Source: Geochorda sp036562495 (GTDB lineage: Bacteria > Bacillota > Limnochordia > Limnochordales > Geochordaceae). Taken from it: 28,262 nucleotides of DNA. The notes below the pieces were generated by a model, which was not told the DNA's origin, made no database searches, and was given only the letters and a program-made list of their open reading frames with translations. This document shows, piece by piece, positions 1-7,563 of the stretch. Both the position numbers and the translations under genes were made by a program. Within the stretch, counting starts at the first letter, position 1. Every line of letters starts with the position of its first letter. The DNA lies in contig DATCKA010000086.1 in NCBI GenBank assembly GCA_036562495.1, positions 1 to 28,262 of the forward strand, given 5' to 3'.

Positions 1-219
1 AAGGTGCACGTCTCGAGTCCCAGGGGCGAGCGCGAGCGCAGGGCCCACGCCGACTACGTCGACCCGGCCTTCGTGGAGGACTTCTTGCGGCACGCAGCCT
101 CCCTGGGCGACCTGGACGTGATGGTGGAGGCCAAGGCCAAGGATCTGGCCGCACTTCGCCTCCGAGCGGACTTCCCGGACCTTTTCTCGTCGAGAGCCGA
201 GGTGGAGTCCTCCGGCTGA
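1..219 (+). CDS. uvsE: UV DNA damage endonuclease (UvsE/UvdE-type), C-terminal fragment cut by window edge
   Basis: Only the last 72 codons are present; the reading frame is open to the left edge, so the gene starts outside the window. The fragment reads KVHVSSPR, then HADYVDP, then DVMVEAKAKDLAALRLR. This matches the end of the TIM-barrel UV-damage endonuclease family, where a late His-Ala-Asp and a Glu in the VMxEAK motif act as metal ligands. The family nicks DNA 5' of UV photoproducts in an excision pathway independent of UvrABC. The tail after the last barrel strand is short, as usual. The call rests on remembered C-terminal motifs; the catalytic core is not visible. Confidence 0.75.
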   Translation, partial: KVHVSSPRGERERRAHADYVDPAFVEDFLRHAASLGDLDVMVEAKAKDLAALRLRADFPDLFSSRAEVESSG

Positions 220-224
220 GGCGC

Positions 225-230
225 TATACT
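225..230 (+). promoter_or_regulatory. Candidate -10 element upstream of the DJ-1/PfpI gene
   Basis: TATACT lies just after the uvsE stop and about 70 bases before the probable DJ-1/PfpI start. No convincing -35 hexamer is seen 16-18 bases upstream, so only the -10 resemblance supports it. The same TATACTGGA string occurs before the second LolA-like gene. Confidence 0.3.
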
Positions 231-298
231 GGAGGCGCTTGCACGCCACCCGGCGCAGCGCCGGGTACCCATCGCGGCACCAGGGAAGGGGGATGGCC

Positions 299-880
299 AT
301 GGCGGCCAAGCGGATCCTGATGCTGGTGGGGGACTTCGTGGAGGACTACGAGGTGATGGTGCCCTTCCAGGCTCTGCAGATGGTCGGGCACACGGTGCAT
401 GCCGTCTGCCCGGGCAAGAAGGCAGGCGACAAGGTGCGCACGGCCGTCCACGACTTCGAGGGCGACCAGACGTACAGCGAGAAGCCGGGCCACAACTTCA
501 CCCTCAACGCGACGTTCGACGAGGTGCGGCCGGAGGAGTACGACGCACTCGTGATCCCGGGCGGGCGCGCTCCCGAGTACATCCGCCTCAATCCCGACGT
601 GCTGCGCATCGTCCGACACTTCGCCGAGGCCGACAAGCCCATCGCCGCCGTCTGTCACGGGCTGCAGGTGCTGGCGGCCGCGGGCGTGCTCAAGGGCCGC
701 ACCTGCACGGGCTATCCGGCTGTTGGGCCGGACGTGACGGCGGCAGGGGGCGAGTGGGTGGAGGTGCCCGTGGACCGGGCCCACGTCCACGGCAAGCTGG
801 TGACGGCGCCGGCCTGGCCGGCCCACCCTCAGTGGCTGGCCAAGTTCCTGGAGGTGCTCGGCACCCGCATCGAGCCGTGA
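299..880 (+). CDS. DJ-1/PfpI family protein (class I glutamine amidotransferase-like fold)
   Basis: This 193-aa protein has the DJ-1/PfpI layout. An N-terminal Rossmann-like strand (KRILMLVGDFVEDYE) carries the conserved acidic residue near position 15-17, and AVCHG at about 117-121 is the nucleophile elbow with Cys119 followed by His120. Family members act as deglycases/glyoxalases, chaperones or intracellular proteases; the sequence does not say which. The ATG at 299 is preferred because AAGGGGG ends about 7 bases before it, whereas the ATG at 293 is almost on top of that ribosome site; the frame is open further up to a TTG at 239. It may share a transcript with uvsE or use the candidate -10 at 225. 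Size is normal and no residue appears missing. Confidence 0.85.
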   Translation: MAAKRILMLVGDFVEDYEVMVPFQALQMVGHTVHAVCPGKKAGDKVRTAVHDFEGDQTYSEKPGHNFTLNATFDEVRPEEYDALVIPGGRAPEYIRLNPDVLRIVRHFAEADKPIAAVCHGLQVLAAAGVLKGRTCTGYPAVGPDVTAAGGEWVEVPVDRAHVHGKLVTAPAWPAHPQWLAKFLEVLGTRIEP

Positions 881-1071
881 GCGTAGCCGCAGGGTAGGCA
901 TCGGACCTGCACGGCACCGCGAGGCGGCGCTCGACGGCCCGGATGGGCAGGGGCGCCGCCCGTTCATCTCGAAAGCCCGTCCGGCTCACATTACCTGGGG
1001 GCGGCAAGGAGGCCGCCGGATAAGAGCAGGGGGTCCTTGCACCACCTGCGATGCGAGGAGGCGCAGCTGTC

Positions 1072-2046
1072 ATGGGACGGGTCCCGATCGTCGACACCCT
1101 GCAGCGGGTGCCCGGCGGCATGATGTTGATCCCGTTGCTCTTGGGCTCGCTGGTCCGCACCTTCTGGCCGGGTTTCCTGGGCCTGGGTTCCTTCACGTCG
1201 GCGCTGTTTCGCGACGGCGCTTTGCCTCTCATCGCGCTGCTGATCCTGGCGACCGGCGCGCAGATCAACCTGCGCCAGAGCGGTCGGGTGCTGGCCAAGA
1301 CCGGTGTGGTGCTGCTGGCCAAGACCGTGGTGCCGGCGCTGCTCGTCATCGCCTACGGGTACGCCTTCGGCCGCGAGGGGATCCTGGGCATCTCGCTCTT
1401 GGCGGCCATGGTGGCCTTCATCAACTCCAACGGCGGGCTGTGGCTGGCGCTGGCGGCGCAGTACGGCGACGAGGAGGACCGTGGCGCCTACATCGCCAGC
1501 GCTCTCAACGACGGCCCCTTCTTCACCCTGGTCTTCCTGGGGCTGAGCGGGCTGGGCGCCATTCCCTTCGTGTACATCGTCGCCGCCGTCCTGCCGTTCG
1601 TCATCGGCTTCGTGCTCGGCAACCTGGACGCCAAGTTCGCCGACATGATGAAGCCGGCCTCCGCCATCACGGTGCCGTTCTTCGCCTTCGCACTGGGCGC
1701 CGGCATCGACCTGCGCTCCCTGGCGGTCGGCGGCGTGACGGGGATCTGGCTGGGTCTGCTGGTCTCGCTGGTGACGGGAGCGCTGACGTACTGGGCCTAC
1801 CGATGGTTGCTGGGCGAGCGCAGCGCCGTCGGGTTCGCCGCCGGCACCACGGCTGGCAACTCCGTGGCGACGCCGGCCATCGTGGCCCAGGCCGATGCGT
1901 CGTTCTCCCCCTTCGTGGCGGTGGCGACGGCGCAGGTCGCTGCCGCTGTGCTGATTACGGCCATCGTCACCCCGCTCATCACCCACTACCTCCACCGGAG
2001 GCTCCAGCGAGGCGCGCCGGGTCAGCCTGCCGGAGCCGGAGCCTAG
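1072..2046 (+). CDS. kdgT: KdgT-family acid-sugar permease
   Basis: This is a 324-aa, very hydrophobic protein with about ten membrane segments and almost the same length as E. coli KdgT. It shares the family's PGGMMLIPLLLG start, the NGGLW segment, the PFVIGFVLGNLD stretch and PFFAFALGAGIDL. KdgT imports 2-keto-3-deoxygluconate with protons, but here the gene is followed immediately by a DUF1537 kinase and a PdxA2-type dehydrogenase. I infer that the real cargo is D-threonate, D-erythronate or a similar four-carbon acid sugar. The ATG at 1072 is chosen over the in-frame ATG at 1051 because GAGGAGG lies about 10 bases upstream of it. The family call is firm; the substrate is inferred. Confidence 0.88.
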   Translation: MGRVPIVDTLQRVPGGMMLIPLLLGSLVRTFWPGFLGLGSFTSALFRDGALPLIALLILATGAQINLRQSGRVLAKTGVVLLAKTVVPALLVIAYGYAFGREGILGISLLAAMVAFINSNGGLWLALAAQYGDEEDRGAYIASALNDGPFFTLVFLGLSGLGAIPFVYIVAAVLPFVIGFVLGNLDAKFADMMKPASAITVPFFAFALGAGIDLRSLAVGGVTGIWLGLLVSLVTGALTYWAYRWLLGERSAVGFAAGTTAGNSVATPAIVAQADASFSPFVAVATAQVAAAVLITAIVTPLITHYLHRRLQRGAPGQPAGAGA

Positions 2047-2058
2047 GAGGCGGGGGCC

Positions 2059-3372
2059 GTGGCAGAGAGGCGTGACATGTACGCCGTCATCGCCGACGAC
2101 CTGACGGGGGCGGGCGACACGGGCGTGCAGTTCGCCCGGGCGGGGTTGCGCACCCGTGCGCTGATGGGCGACTGGAGCGCCCCGTCGGTGGAAGGCGCCG
2201 ACGTCATCGTCATCAACACGGAGAGTCGGGCCCTCGCCCCCGAGGCGGCCTACGAGGCGGTGGCCAGGGCCGCGGCCCGGCTGCGGGCCGTGGAGGCTCG
2301 GCCCATCTACAAGAAGATCGACTCCACCATGCGGGGGCCCGTCGGCGCCGAGGTGGACGCCGTGATGGACGTCTTCGACCTGGCGATGGCCGTGGTCTGT
2401 CCCGCCTTCCCGGACAACGGGAGGGCCGTCGTGGGGGGCCATCTGCTGGTGGGAGGCCAGCCCGTGGCGCGGACGGCCATCGGGCGGGACCCGGTGGCGC
2501 CCGTACGGGAGAGTTTCCTGCCAGCGCTCCTGGCGTCGCAGAGCCGCCGACCCGTCCATCATGTGGATCTCCGCGTGGTCGAGCAGGGCGCCCGGCGGTT
2601 GGGCGAGCACCTGGCGACGCTGCGCCGGGACGGCGGCTGCCTCGTGACCGTGGATGCCGTCGGCGACGCCGACCTGGAGACGATCGTCGAGGCGGTCAAG
2701 CCCATGGGGGAGAGCGTGCTCCTGGTCGGCTCGGCCGGACTGGCCCGTCCGCTGGCCCGGCAGCTGGCCACGGCACGAGCGGGCGCAGGCCAGCCGGGAG
2801 GTCCCGGCGGGCGGGTCGTGCTGGTGATGGTGGGGTCGGTCAACCCGGTCTCCCGAGAGCAAATGGCCCGCCTCGGCGGGTCGAGGGAGACCGAGATCGT
2901 ATCGGTGGACGTCGCCGCTGCCGTGCAGGACGAGGCCTCCTGGCAGCGGATCGTCGACCGCGCCAGGGAGCGGGTGCGACAGGCGGCGTCGGCAGGTCGG
3001 ACCGTCGTGCTCACCACCCCGGGCGAGCCGGCGGACGTCGAGGCGGCGCGGGGGGCCGGGGCGGCCCGAGGGATGGAGCCCCGACAGGTGGCGCGCCGGG
3101 TGGCCGAGGCGCTGGGCACCGTGGCGGTGGCCGCGCTCGACGAGGCGCCCCTGGCCGGCGTGGTGGTGACCGGCGGCGACACGGCGCAGGCGCTCCTGGA
3201 CCTGCTGGAGGCCGACGGGATCGACCTCGTGTCGGAGGTGCTGCCGGGCATCCCCTTCGGGGTGGTGCATGGAGGCAAGCGCCCGGGGCTTCGAATCGTG
3301 ACCAAGGCGGGAGGATTCGGCGGGCCCGACGCCCTGGTGCAGGCAGCGACCTATCTGGCCGGGCTGCCCTGA
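2059..3372 (+). CDS. dtnK: Four-carbon acid sugar kinase (DUF1537 family; D-threonate/D-erythronate kinase type)
   Basis: This 437-aa protein opens with ADDLTGAGD at about residues 12-20, the hallmark of the DUF1537 acid-sugar kinases. YKKIDSTMRGP follows near residue 84 in the substrate-binding half. VVTGGDTAQALL near residue 370 belongs to the C-terminal nucleotide-binding half. Family enzymes phosphorylate D-threonate or D-erythronate at the 4-hydroxyl with ATP. The GTG start has AGGAGG 8 bases upstream, within the 12-base gap after the permease, so the two genes are surely co-transcribed. The next gene is the matching dehydrogenase. D-threonate is favoured over D-erythronate because no OtnC-type aldolase or OtnI isomerase is present, but those could lie elsewhere. 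The symbol follows that reading. Confidence 0.85.
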   Translation: MAERRDMYAVIADDLTGAGDTGVQFARAGLRTRALMGDWSAPSVEGADVIVINTESRALAPEAAYEAVARAAARLRAVEARPIYKKIDSTMRGPVGAEVDAVMDVFDLAMAVVCPAFPDNGRAVVGGHLLVGGQPVARTAIGRDPVAPVRESFLPALLASQSRRPVHHVDLRVVEQGARRLGEHLATLRRDGGCLVTVDAVGDADLETIVEAVKPMGESVLLVGSAGLARPLARQLATARAGAGQPGGPGGRVVLVMVGSVNPVSREQMARLGGSRETEIVSVDVAAAVQDEASWQRIVDRARERVRQAASAGRTVVLTTPGEPADVEAARGAGAARGMEPRQVARRVAEALGTVAVAALDEAPLAGVVVTGGDTAQALLDLLEADGIDLVSEVLPGIPFGVVHGGKRPGLRIVTKAGGFGGPDALVQAATYLAGLP

Positions 3373-3395
3373 GGGGCGGGCCCAGGCCGAGGCGA

Positions 3396-4460
3396 GTGGG
3401 TGACGTGGCGATGAGGGTAGACGAGCGACCCCTGCTGGCCATCACCATGGGCGACGCCGCCGGCATCGGCCCCGAGATCATCGTCAAGGCGCTGGCGCGG
3501 TCGGACGTGCGGGCGGCGTGTCGTCCCCTGGTGATCGGGGACGTGGGGGTGATGGAGCGCCACCTGCGCTTCTGGCCGGCCGGTGAGAGCGCCGTGCAGC
3601 CCTCGGTGCGACCGATCGCCTCGCCGGAGGAGGTGGGGGACCCTCCGCCCGGCACGATCCCGGTGCTGCAGCCGGGCCCGTCCCTCGGCCCGGTGGAGCC
3701 GGGCCGGCTGTCGGCGGAGGCCGGGCGCGGCGCGGTCATGTACGTGCAGGCGGCGGCGTCGCTGGCCCGGGAGCGGCGCGTGGCCGGCATCGTTACCGCC
3801 CCGCTCAACAAGGAGGCCATGCATCGAGCCGGCTACCGCTATCCCGGCCACACCGAGCTGCTGGCCGAGGCCTTCGGCGTGACCCGCTACTCGCTGGTGC
3901 TGTCGGCCCGAGGGCTCTTCGTCTTCCACGTCACCACCCACGTCTCGTTGCGCCAGGCCCTCGACCTCCTCACGACCGATCGGGTGTTGGGGCAGATCCG
4001 GCTCGCGCACCTGCTGGCGGAGGCCCTGGGGCAAGGCGACCAGCCCGTCGCCGTCGCTGCCGTCAACCCCCACGCAGGGGAGGGGGGCCTCTTCGGCACC
4101 GAGGAGCGAGACATCCTCGCTCCGGCGGTGGAGACCGCCCGACGGGAGGGGATCCCGGCCGTGGGCCCCTTGCCCGCGGACGTGCTCTTCCCCAGGGCGG
4201 CTCGCGGGGACTTTCGGTTCGTGGTGGCGATGTATCACGACCAGGGCCACGCGGTCTTCAAGAGCCTCTTCTTCGACGAGGGCGTCAACGTGACGGTGGG
4301 GCTCCCCGTCATCCGCACCTCCGTCGACCACGGGACGGCCTTCGACATCGCCGGGCAGGGCATCGCCCGGGAAGAGAGCCTGGTGGCGGCCATCGACCTG
4401 GCGGCCCGGCTCGGCCCCAAGTGGGAGCCCATCTGGCGGCAGGCCCAGGCACTGGGGTAG
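3396..4460 (+). CDS. pdxA2: PdxA2-type 4-phospho-D-threonate (4-hydroxythreonine-4-phosphate) dehydrogenase
   Basis: This 354-aa protein is a clear PdxA homologue. It has ITMGDAAGIGPEI near the N-terminus, and the three divalent-metal histidines are present in PGHTE (H162), NPHAGEGG (H236) and MYHDQGH (H291). RTSVDHGTAFDIAG follows. PdxA proper oxidises 4-phosphohydroxy-L-threonine in vitamin B6 synthesis. Copies sitting beside a DUF1537 kinase, as here, instead oxidise and decarboxylate 4-phospho-D-threonate to dihydroxyacetone phosphate. The gene is third in the permease-kinase-dehydrogenase operon, 23 bases after the kinase. The start is uncertain: GTG at 3396, GTG at 3405 or ATG at 3411 are all possible, and the core begins right after them. 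Confidence 0.88.
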   Translation: MGDVAMRVDERPLLAITMGDAAGIGPEIIVKALARSDVRAACRPLVIGDVGVMERHLRFWPAGESAVQPSVRPIASPEEVGDPPPGTIPVLQPGPSLGPVEPGRLSAEAGRGAVMYVQAAASLARERRVAGIVTAPLNKEAMHRAGYRYPGHTELLAEAFGVTRYSLVLSARGLFVFHVTTHVSLRQALDLLTTDRVLGQIRLAHLLAEALGQGDQPVAVAAVNPHAGEGGLFGTEERDILAPAVETARREGIPAVGPLPADVLFPRAARGDFRFVVAMYHDQGHAVFKSLFFDEGVNVTVGLPVIRTSVDHGTAFDIAGQGIAREESLVAAIDLAARLGPKWEPIWRQAQALG

Positions 4461-4541
4461 GGGGTCGGGGACGTCGCGCAGGCGCCGAGGCCACTCCGAC
4501 CCCGTCAGGTCGAGGCGGACTTCGTCGCAGGGGGGCTGTGC

Positions 4542-4856
4542 GTGTCCGACCAGCGTGATCCGGCACCCGCCTTCGCACGCCCCACGAAGGGCGGGGTGCT
4601 GCTTGCGGTGCGGCTGCAACCGGGGGCGGCGCGCTCCGAGGTGGCGGGCCTCCAGGGCGACGCTCTGCGGCTCAGGATCGCCGCTCCGCCGGTCGACGGC
4701 CGTGCCAACGAGGCGGCACGGGATTTCCTGGCCGAGCGGCTGGGCGTCCCGCGGTCGGCCGTCGTCCTCACCCGGGGCGCCACCTCTCGCCACAAGCTCT
4801 TCTTCATCCAGGGCCTGACCGTCGAGGCGGTGCAGGAGCGGCTCTACCGGCCGTGA
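4542..4856 (+). CDS. DUF167 / YggU family small protein
   Basis: This 104-aa protein has the DUF167 (UPF0235) signature. RLQPGAARSEV is followed by LRLRIAAPPVDGRANEAARDFLAERLGV and then an SRHKLFFI segment. The Pro-Val-Asp-Gly-(Arg/Lys)-Ala-Asn-Glu stretch is diagnostic. No biochemical role is established for the family. It starts with GTG 82 bases after the pdxA2 stop and could be read through from that operon, although it has no evident link to acid-sugar breakdown. Length and motif are complete. Confidence 0.85.
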   Translation: MSDQRDPAPAFARPTKGGVLLAVRLQPGAARSEVAGLQGDALRLRIAAPPVDGRANEAARDFLAERLGVPRSAVVLTRGATSRHKLFFIQGLTVEAVQERLYRP

Positions 4857-4938
4857 CGTGACGCGCGGACGCCCCGACGGCCCCCATCCGTCGACGACCC
4901 CGAGCCGATGAGAGTCGTGATGACTGCAATGTGACTTA

Positions 4939-4971
4939 ACCGTTTAGGATCGACTGAACGAAGTGAACGGT
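4939..4971. promoter_or_regulatory. Inverted-repeat operator candidate upstream of the GbsR-like gene
   Basis: The AT-richer strip before the GbsR-like regulator holds nested symmetry. CGTTTAG (4941-4947) and CTGAACG (4954-4960) form a 7-base inverted repeat with one mismatch and a 6-base spacer, a typical MarR-family operator size. ACCGTT (4939-4944) and AACGGT (4966-4971) form a perfect outer repeat. TGAACG also recurs directly (4955-4960 and 4964-4969). Autoregulation is an inference from position. Confidence 0.45.
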
Positions 4972-5013
4972 CTAGCATGTACATGGGAAGGCCCTCGAGG
5001 TGGGGGAGGCGCC

Positions 5014-5502
5014 ATGGAGCCCGACAGCGGAGCCCTGATGTCGGTCGTCGAGGAGATGGGGCTCCTCTTCGAGCAGTACGGCGCGAGTCGCATGATGGGC
5101 AGAGTCATCGGATGGTTGCTGGTATGCGACCCGCCCGAGCAGTCATCGGCCGACCTGGCTCGCGCGCTGCTCGTCAGCAAGGCTTCCATCAGCATGGCCA
5201 CGCGCGCGCTCTTTCACATGGGCATCATCGAGCGAGTGGCTCGTCCGGGCGAGCGCGGCGTGTACTTCCGCTTGCGGCCCGACACCTTCGGCACGACCAT
5301 CATCGGCATTCGGGTCGAGGCTATGAGGCGCTTTCGGCAACTGCTGGAGCGAGGGCTGGCCACGATGCAAGATGCCCCTGCGGCCCGCCGGGAGCGCCTC
5401 GAGGCAGCTCGCGTGCTGTTTGCATTCTTCGAGCGTGAGCTCGAGCGCATCCAACGCCGCTGGGAAACGGGCGAATGGAAAGAAGGGGACGGGAGGGCGT
5501 GA
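5014..5502 (+). CDS. GbsR-like MarR-family transcriptional regulator
   Basis: This 162-aa protein has a winged helix-turn-helix in its first half: VIGWLLV, then SSADLARALLVSKASISMATRALFHMGIIERV, then a wing RGVYFRLRPD. A long charged C-terminal helical region probably dimerises. The layout (early MGRVIGWLLVCDPPEQS followed by an SxxDLA helix) fits the GbsR/PadR-like branch of MarR proteins. The ATG at 5014 is preceded by GGGGGAGG 4 bases away; the upstream GTG at 4963 would add a proline/glycine-rich tail lying in the operator region. The stop sits one base before the first permease gene, so it heads that transport operon and probably controls it through the repeat at 4939-4971. The ligand is unknown. 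Confidence 0.75.
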   Translation: MEPDSGALMSVVEEMGLLFEQYGASRMMGRVIGWLLVCDPPEQSSADLARALLVSKASISMATRALFHMGIIERVARPGERGVYFRLRPDTFGTTIIGIRVEAMRRFRQLLERGLATMQDAPAARRERLEAARVLFAFFERELERIQRRWETGEWKEGDGRA

Positions 5503-5503
5503 G

Positions 5504-6718
5504 GTGATCCTCATCCGCCTCGCCTGGCGCAATCTGTGGCGGCATCCCCGCCGCACGATCCTGCTGGGGCTGGCGGTCGCCTATGCGACCCTGGTCATCG
5601 TCTTCTTCTGGGGTTTCACCGACGGCTTCATCGACTCCATCCTGGTCAACCAGGGCCGCCTGCTCAGCGCCCCGGTGCTGATCACGACCCCGGCGTACCA
5701 GGAGGACCCCGACCCCCAACACGCTTTGCCGGACCTGGACTTCCTGGCGACGGTGCGCGCCCATCCCTCGGTACGGGGCGTCGCGGTGCGGCTGACGTTT
5801 CCGGTGCTCGTCAGTTCTCCGTACGCCTCGATGGGCACGGAGGCCCGGGGCGTCGACCCGGCGGCCGAGCCGGCCGTCAGCCTGGTGCCGGACCGGATCG
5901 TCGAGGGCCGGATGCTCGAGGCACCGGGCGAGGCCGTGCTGGGAGCGGGGCTGGCCGAGCGGCTCGACGTGCGGCTGGGCGAGCGGGTCGTGGTGGACAC
6001 CGCGTCGCTGGCCGGCCCGCAGGCGGCGGGGCTGTTGGTGGTGGGGCTGGCCCGCACCGGGCTGTCGAGCCTCGACGAGACCCTGGTCTGGGTGCATCTG
6101 GACGACGCCCGGCGCCTGACGGGCGTGACCACCGGCACCGAGGTGGCCCTGGACGTGCCCCGCGGCCAGGAGGAGTCGGTGGCGGCCTCGCTGAGCGGCG
6201 TGCTGCCATCCGGCATCGGGGCCTACGGGCTTCGCCAGCGGATGGGAAGCCTCTGGGCGGATCTGCGATCCGGCCGGGCCGAGGTGGTGGTCATCGGGCT
6301 CTTTCTCTCGGTCTTCGCCGCCCTGGCCGTCGTGAGCACGGTGGTGGTCAGCGTCCTGCAGCGCACCCGGGAGTTCGGCGTGATGATGGCGGTGGGGATG
6401 AGCCCGCGCCAGGTCTCGACCATGGTGGTCTGGGAGACCGTCCTCGCCAGCGCCCTCGGGTGGCTGGCCGGGCTGGCGGGAGGCTTCGCCCTGACTGCGC
6501 TGATGCAGCGGTACAACATCCTGGGGCCGATCTTGGGCCAGTCGTACGGTGCTCTCTTCGCCCAGTTGGGTGTCCCCGAGGAGGTCTACACGGTGACGCG
6601 GCCGGCCTATGCGCTGTATGCGTCCAGCACCGTGGCGATGGCGGTCCTCTTCGCGCTGCTGGGGCCGGTGCGACGGGTGCGAGCGCTGGATCCCGCGCGG
6701 GCGCTGAGATCCGAGTAG
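5504..6718 (+). CDS. MacB/FtsX-type ABC transporter permease (first of two)
   Basis: This 404-aa protein starts ILIRLAWRNLWRHPRRT, the amphipathic entry helix typical of LolC/LolE/MacB-like permeases. One membrane segment (about residues 18-38) is followed by a large extracytoplasmic domain of about 200 residues. Three C-terminal segments follow, with the FtsX-like coupling region QRTREFGVMMAVGMSPRQV. It ends with the usual VRALDPARALRSE. The GTG at 5504 has GGGAGGG six bases upstream and lies one base past the regulator stop. It pairs with the permease at 7560 and the ATPase at 8821. MacB-like permeases do not form a channel; they use ATP to move extracytoplasmic lipoproteins, lipids or peptides. 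Confidence 0.85.
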   Translation: MILIRLAWRNLWRHPRRTILLGLAVAYATLVIVFFWGFTDGFIDSILVNQGRLLSAPVLITTPAYQEDPDPQHALPDLDFLATVRAHPSVRGVAVRLTFPVLVSSPYASMGTEARGVDPAAEPAVSLVPDRIVEGRMLEAPGEAVLGAGLAERLDVRLGERVVVDTASLAGPQAAGLLVVGLARTGLSSLDETLVWVHLDDARRLTGVTTGTEVALDVPRGQEESVAASLSGVLPSGIGAYGLRQRMGSLWADLRSGRAEVVVIGLFLSVFAALAVVSTVVVSVLQRTREFGVMMAVGMSPRQVSTMVVWETVLASALGWLAGLAGGFALTALMQRYNILGPILGQSYGALFAQLGVPEEVYTVTRPAYALYASSTVAMAVLFALLGPVRRVRALDPARALRSE

Positions 6719-6735
6719 GGGGCGGAGCACAGGCG

Positions 6736-7563
6736 ATGGCAATGCGAGTCACGGCGTGGCTGGCGATGGCGAGCGTGCTCGTCGGGATGGCCGCGGTGGT
6801 CATGGAGCCGTTGACCGGAGCCGGAGTGGCACGGGCCGCGGAGGCACCCGCGGATGACGCCGAGGACGTGCTGGACGCCATCCTCGACAACATGAGGGGC
6901 GGTGGGATGGCAGCGACGCTGGTGCTGTCGGTCTGGCGGGGCGACAGCGAGACCCGCTACCGGCTCGAGATCGTGTCGGATGGACGGGAGCGCGCGCTGA
7001 TGCGGGTGACCGAGCCTCCCCGGGAGGCGGGCCAGGCCTTCTTGCGGGACGGCGACAACCTCTGGATCTACGTGCCGAGGCTCCGGCGCACGCTGCGGCT
7101 GCCGCCCAGCGGCAAGACGGACCGCTTCCTCGGATCGGACCTCTCCTACAGCGATCTGTCGGGGCGAGACGCCGAGTCCGACTACGAGGCCGAGATCCTG
7201 GCGCGCACCGACCGGGAGGTCACGCTGAGGCTGGTGCCCCGTCCCGGTGCCCCGACGCCCTACGGTGAGGTGCACCTGAGTGCCGCGCTGCCTCACCACA
7301 CGCCGCAGGTCATGCTCTTCTTCGACCAGCGGGGACAGCCTGTGCGCCGGATCCTCTTCGAGGACTACGTCGAGGCTGAGGGATACCGAGTGCCGACGCG
7401 GGTCACGGTGGAGGACCTCTTGCGGGAGGGCCACCGCACCGTGATGGTCTACGACCGCTACCGCTTCGGGATCTCGCCGCCGTCGGCATGTTTCACGCTG
7501 CAGGCGCTGGAGGGTGGCTGCCCGGTCCCACTGGATGACGGGAGGGCGGGCGGTCGGCCGTGA
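6736..7563 (+). CDS. LolA-like outer-membrane lipoprotein-sorting protein, exported
   Basis: This 275-aa protein begins with a signal peptide (hydrophobic run AWLAMASVLVGMAAVVM, with likely cleavage near ARAAEAPA). The mature part is beta-rich and of the LolA-like type: repeated strands, the segment DNLWIYVPRLRRTLRLP, then ADD-like loops and a late LLREGHRTVMVYDRYRFG. This family binds acyl chains in a half-barrel and ferries lipidated cargo away from an inner-membrane ABC complex. Here it sits between two MacB-like permeases, and its stop overlaps the next start by 4 bases, so it is probably the periplasmic acceptor of this transporter. ATG 6736 is used, with GGAG 9 bases before it; ATG 6742 is also possible. 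Confidence 0.75.
   Translation: MAMRVTAWLAMASVLVGMAAVVMEPLTGAGVARAAEAPADDAEDVLDAILDNMRGGGMAATLVLSVWRGDSETRYRLEIVSDGRERALMRVTEPPREAGQAFLRDGDNLWIYVPRLRRTLRLPPSGKTDRFLGSDLSYSDLSGRDAESDYEAEILARTDREVTLRLVPRPGAPTPYGEVHLSAALPHHTPQVMLFFDQRGQPVRRILFEDYVEAEGYRVPTRVTVEDLLREGHRTVMVYDRYRFGISPPSACFTLQALEGGCPVPLDDGRAGGRP

Noticed and set aside
1000..1017. GGCGGC/GCCGCC hairpin before kdgT as a terminator
   Set aside because: No T-run, and such short GC palindromes are expected by chance at this base composition.
991..3270. Long open frame of 759 codons on the minus strand
   Set aside because: It is the antisense shadow of the permease and kinase genes in GC-rich DNA; its product is His/Arg/Gly-rich with no domain.
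5536..6735. Upstream extension of the LolA-like reading frame
   Set aside because: The first 400 codons overlap the permease out of frame; the signal peptide begins only at 6736.
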